From Flavobacterium hibernum (GTDB taxonomy: Bacteria; Bacteroidota; Bacteroidia; Flavobacteriales; Flavobacteriaceae), in the NCBI RefSeq assembly GCF_000832125.1, contig NZ_JPRK01000021.1:1-51981 (forward strand): DNA of 51,981 bases, given 5' to 3'. The notes beneath the pieces are model-generated. The model did no database searches, had not been told where the DNA came from, and saw only the letters and a list, made by a program, of their open reading frames with translations. The translations under genes and the position numbers were made by a program. This document shows positions 49,252 to 51,981 of the stretch, in pieces (within the stretch, counting starts at the first letter, position 1; each line of letters starts with the position of its first letter).

Positions 49252-50655
49252 TTATACGTGTAATGCTCTATTATCTGTAGCTGCCAATGCTGCTTCTTTT
49301 ACTGCTTCGGCAAAAGTTGGGTGTGCATGGCTCATTCTTGAAATATCTTCAGCAGAAGCTTTAAATTCCATTGCAGTAACAGCTTCTGCAATTAAATCTG
49401 CTGTACGAGCTCCAATCATGTGAACTCCTAAAACCTCATCAGTTTTTTTGTCAGCAATGATTTTTACAAATCCGTCAAGATCTCCACTTGCTCTTGCACG
49501 ACCTAAAGCTTTAAAAGGAAAACTTCCAACTTTATATTCAACTCCAGAAGCTTTTACCTGCTCTTCAGTTTGTCCTACGGCAGCAACTTCTGGCCACGTG
49601 TAAACTACACCAGGAATTAAGTTATAATCGATATGTGGTTTTTGACCTGCTAATATCTCAGCAACCATAGTTCCTTCTTCTTCTGCTTTGTGTGCCAACA
49701 TTGCTCCACGAACAACATCTCCAATTGCATAGATATTAGGAACATTAGTTTGTAAATGATCGTTTACTTCTACTTGTCCTCTGTCTGAAATTTTTACTCC
49801 GGCTTTGTCAGCGTTTAATCCGTCTGTGTAAGGACGACGACCCACAGAAACTAATGAATAATCTCCTTCAAGAGTAATTGTTTCTCCCTTTGCATTTTCA
49901 GCCTGAACCGTAACAGCATCGCCGTTTCTTTCTACTGATTTTACTTTGTGAGAAACGTAGAATTTCATTCCTTGTTTTTTCAATACTTTAGTCAATTCTT
50001 TAGACAAAGCACTATCCATTCCAGGAATGATTCTGTCCATGAATTCTACTACAGAAACCTGAGCTCCCAAACGAAGGTAAACTTGTCCAAGCTCGATTCC
50101 GATAACTCCTCCACCAATAATTACTAAGTGTTTTGGAACTTCTTTTAAAGCCAAAGCTTCAGTTGAAGTGATGATTCTTTCTTTATCAATTTTAATAAAT
50201 GGTAAAGAAGATGGTTTTGAACCTGTAGCGATGACAGTATATTTTGCTTCGATAGTTTCAGATGTTCCATCAGCTTTTGCAACTGCAATGTGCGTTGCGT
50301 CTACGAAAGAACCTAAACCATTGAAAACAGTAATTTTATTTTTATCCATTAAGTAGTTGATTCCACCTACGGTTTGATCTACAACTGCTTGTTTACGCGC
50401 GATCATTTTCTCTAAATTGATTTTTACATCTCCGGAAACTTCGATTCCGTGATCTGCAAAATGAGCAATTTCAGCATAATGATGAGATGATGATAATAAT
50501 GCTTTTGAAGGAATACAACCTACGTTAAGGCAAGTTCCGCCTAATGAATTATACTTTTCTACAATTGCAGTTTTGAAACCTAATTGTGCGCAACGAATTG
50601 CTGATACATATCCTCCAGGACCTGAACCTATAATGACTACGTCAAATGAACTCAT
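49252..50655 (-). CDS. lpd: Dihydrolipoyl dehydrogenase (E3)
   Basis: A 467-residue FAD enzyme that reoxidises dihydrolipoamide in the 2-oxo acid dehydrogenase and glycine cleavage complexes. The FAD-binding motif is VVIIGSGPGGYVSAIRCAQLG. The redox disulfide is Cys42/Cys47 in GGTCLNVGCIPSK. The NAD-binding part is LVIIGGGVIGIELGQVYLRLGAQV, followed by GRRPYTDGL and NIYAIGDVV. The dimer-interface His-Glu pair is in SHAHPTFAEAVKEAAL. All catalytic residues are present and length is normal. Confidence 0.96.
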   Translation of the reverse strand: MSSFDVVIIGSGPGGYVSAIRCAQLGFKTAIVEKYNSLGGTCLNVGCIPSKALLSSSHHYAEIAHFADHGIEVSGDVKINLEKMIARKQAVVDQTVGGINYLMDKNKITVFNGLGSFVDATHIAVAKADGTSETIEAKYTVIATGSKPSSLPFIKIDKERIITSTEALALKEVPKHLVIIGGGVIGIELGQVYLRLGAQVSVVEFMDRIIPGMDSALSKELTKVLKKQGMKFYVSHKVKSVERNGDAVTVQAENAKGETITLEGDYSLVSVGRRPYTDGLNADKAGVKISDRGQVEVNDHLQTNVPNIYAIGDVVRGAMLAHKAEEEGTMVAEILAGQKPHIDYNLIPGVVYTWPEVAAVGQTEEQVKASGVEYKVGSFPFKALGRARASGDLDGFVKIIADKKTDEVLGVHMIGARTADLIAEAVTAMEFKASAEDISRMSHAHPTFAEAVKEAALAATDNRALHV

Positions 50656-50682
50656 AGTTTGTCTATTTTATTTTTAGCGATA

Positions 50683-50690
50683 CAAAATTA
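50683..50690 (-). promoter_or_regulatory. Host-type -7 box of lpd
   Basis: TAATTTTG on the minus strand matches TAnnTTTG, about 28 bp upstream of the ATG. A -33 TTTG is not obvious. Confidence 0.5.
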
Positions 50691-50754
50691 AGGAATAAAG
50701 TTTTGTTTAAAGTTTAAATTTCAATGTTTTTTATGTGAAATTTTGAGGAAAGGT

Positions 50755-50885
50755 TTTACCACAAAAAGTGCTAAGATTTTGTTTTAGAATGTAAATTTTA
50801 CCGCAAAGCGCGCAAAGGTTTTTCGCAAAGATTCGTTAAGTTTTATTTTTTTTAGTCTCGCAAAGTCGCGAAGTCGCAAAGTTTT
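50755..50885. repeat. Degenerate cgcaaag repeat cluster
   Basis: The stretch holds many scattered copies of gcaaag (cgcaaagcgcgcaaagg, tcgcaaag, tcgcgaagtcgcaaag). A related phrase (ctttgcgactctgcaactttgcgag) in reverse lies at 51045-51070, so the two clusters flank the hairpin element 50907-51035. Of the 515-bp gap before the Lrp gene, no gene fits any part. Confidence 0.65.
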
Positions 50886-50906
50886 TTTTAATACATGATG
50901 CTGATT

Positions 50907-51035
50907 GAATTGCCTCCAGCTTTAGCTGGATGGAAATATTGTCAAAATGAAAAGGCTTTAGCCGAATCTGTTTCATTTGGCTGAAGCCCTTCTCTATCTA
51001 AATTTTATTCCTCCAGCTAAAGCTGGAGGCAATTC
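50907..51035. repeat. Nested inverted repeat element (REP-like)
   Basis: Outer arms of 24 bp (50907-50930 and 51012-51035, beginning gaattgcctccagc) are perfect complements, and each arm is itself palindromic (tccagctttagctgga). An inner pair, ggctttagcc / ggctgaagcc (50954-50963 and 50979-50988), sits in the loop. Elements of this kind are scattered through Flavobacterium intergenic regions. Confidence 0.85.
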
Positions 51036-51170
51036 AAAATAAAACCTTTGCGACTCTGCAACTTTGCGAGATTATTTTTAAAACCTTAGAAACTCATCTT
51101 GTGTTAGACGCACTGCTGTGCATCTACGGAAAACCTTTGTTCCTTTGCTACTATAAACCTCTGAACCTTC

Positions 51171-51626
51171 CTAAAAAATCACCGTCGAATTCTTTACTTC
51201 GCTAATCATAAACATACTTTGTGTACTGCCGATATGCTGTAAAGAGGTAAGTTTTGTGACCAGAAATTCTCTGTATTCTTCCATATCTTTTACTAGTACT
51301 TTCAGGATATAATCGTAATCGCCACTTACGTGATGACATTCCAGTACTTCGTTGAGTTTAATGACTTCACTTTCGAATTTAGTTAGGAATTCTTTGGTAT
51401 GCTGAATGAGTTTTAAATGACAGAAAACAACGAATCCTTTGTCTATTTTGGTCTTATCAACCAATGCTACGTAGTTTTTGATAATTCCTTCGCGCTCTAG
51501 TTTTTTTATTCTTTCATAAACTGCTGTTACGGAAAGATTGAGTTTTAAGGACAATTCTTTGGTTGTTTTTTTACTATCGGTTTGTAGTAAAACGAGAAGT
51601 TTTTTATCTGTGACGTCTAAAATCAT
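51171..51626 (-). CDS. Lrp/AsnC family transcriptional regulator
   Basis: A 151-residue Lrp/AsnC regulator from ATG 51624-51626 (MILDVTDKKLLVLLQTDSKKT). A longer frame begins at 51680, but that start lies inside a -7 box (51678-51685) and exceeds family length, so it is rejected. The helix-turn-helix is TTKELSLKLNLSVTAVYERIKKLEREGIIKNYVALVD (about residues 21-57). The ligand-binding RAM domain has LECHHVSGDYDYILKVLVKDMEEY with the typical G-D-Y-D turn. It is probably controlled by an amino acid. No target operon is adjacent in the window. Confidence 0.92.
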   Translation of the reverse strand: MILDVTDKKLLVLLQTDSKKTTKELSLKLNLSVTAVYERIKKLEREGIIKNYVALVDKTKIDKGFVVFCHLKLIQHTKEFLTKFESEVIKLNEVLECHHVSGDYDYILKVLVKDMEEYREFLVTKLTSLQHIGSTQSMFMISEVKNSTVIF

Positions 51627-51677
51627 TTTTGTGGTATTTGAAGTGAAAAAAAATCTAGCAAATTGGGTTTCGTTATT

Positions 51678-51685
51678 CAAATTTA
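51678..51685 (-). promoter_or_regulatory. Host-type -7 box of the Lrp gene
   Basis: TAAATTTG on the minus strand matches TAnnTTTG. The predicted start site near 51671 gives a leader of about 45 nt to the ATG at 51626. Confidence 0.55.
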
Positions 51686-51800
51686 GAATAATAATCTTTA
51701 TAAATAAGTTTTAATAGTTTTAAAATCTAATTATAATCCTCATGCTTGATTAATTTTCTAATTATCTGTTATTTTGAAAAGAATTTCTTTAAAAATGAGA

Positions 51801-51880
51801 GTCTTAGCCCTGATAGAAGTGGAAATCCTTTTGTGCCGGCGTTCGGCACAAAAGATTGAAACGGATAGCAGGAAATAGCT
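51801..51880 (+). ncRNA. Flavo-1-like structured RNA or repeat
   Basis: The phrases agccctgatagaagtgg and gattgaaacggatagc flank a hairpin cttttgtgcc / ggcacaaaag (51828-51837 and 51845-51854). Outer pairing includes CCTG with CAGG and ATCC with GGAT. This matches what I recall of the Flavo-1 RNA motif in Flavobacteria, in which the hairpin varies but flanks stay fixed. The match is from memory. The remaining 51881-51981 shows no gene. Confidence 0.5.
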
Positions 51881-51981
51881 CCTAAACAATAATACTAACT
51901 ATGAGGATGAGATTGCTTCGTTCCTCGCAATGACATAAAAATGAAAGACTTTAACCCGGCTGACAAAATTCAGGATTTGCA

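Noticed and set aside
51627..51680. N-terminal extension of the Lrp regulator
   Set aside because: The extra start lies within the -7 promoter box and the extension exceeds normal family length.

Overview
The window is low-GC DNA from a member of the Flavobacteriaceae, most likely Flavobacterium. Support comes from host-type promoters of the Bacteroidetes form (TAnnTTTG -7 boxes, few Shine-Dalgarno sites), a BT4734/VirE_N-type primase, the housekeeping gene repertoire and dispersed repeats of Flavobacterium type. Most of the window (1081-37278, about 36.2 kb) is an apparently intact siphovirus-like prophage inserted in comM (yifB). The comM N-terminal half is at 37265-37927 and its C-terminal half at 198-1079, both on the minus strand. 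Joining the flanks across a shared 4-bp core restores the reading GGHNIILIGPPG, so the insertion point lies just before the Walker A motif.

Prophage layout, left to right: attL and a large serine integrase; two paralogous membrane-anchored coiled-coil proteins; a minus-strand cassette (RES-domain protein, small protein, membrane protein); a minus-strand replication operon (VirE_N/PriCT primase, PD-(D/E)XK-like protein, 48-aa ORF); a 500-bp control region; then plus-strand late genes (GH19 endolysin, ClpP-like protease with a nested scaffold start, major capsid, likely tail tube, portal, connector, a 1871-residue YadA-like fibre, holin). A minus-strand PIN-domain gene pair interrupts the late genes, which continue with small and large terminase, tail genes and tape measure. 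After these come a phage sigma-70-family factor, a control region with repeated operator-like sites, a small serine recombinase, an Abi-alpha (DUF4393) pair, an HNH protein and attR.

The most notable observation is a phage-specific promoter class. Four sites (8947, 9621, 12566, 22227) share CTTTACAA, a spacer of exactly 16 bp, and TANNATT preceded by AG. Each precedes a late transcription unit, and three of those units end at a clear hairpin terminator. The motif differs from the host TTTG/TAnnTTTG promoter, and the phage encodes its own sigma factor at 31801-32832. I infer a dedicated late sigma regulon. Two of its promoters place the predicted start site on the ATG, implying leaderless mRNAs.

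Several cassettes look like lysogenic-conversion or anti-phage cargo: the RES operon, the PIN pair, the Abi-alpha pair, the HNH gene and the tandem membrane proteins. No CI-like repressor, excisionase or recombination directionality factor is recognisable.

The host DNA to the right carries a GNAT acetyltransferase, an alanine/ornithine racemase-family protein, an ammonium transporter, DsbD, TilS, PabB, a DUF4349 lipoprotein, a DoxX-like protein, a lipocalin, dihydrolipoyl dehydrogenase, an Lrp/AsnC regulator and several intergenic repeats. All functions are read from sequence motifs alone; no database search was run.
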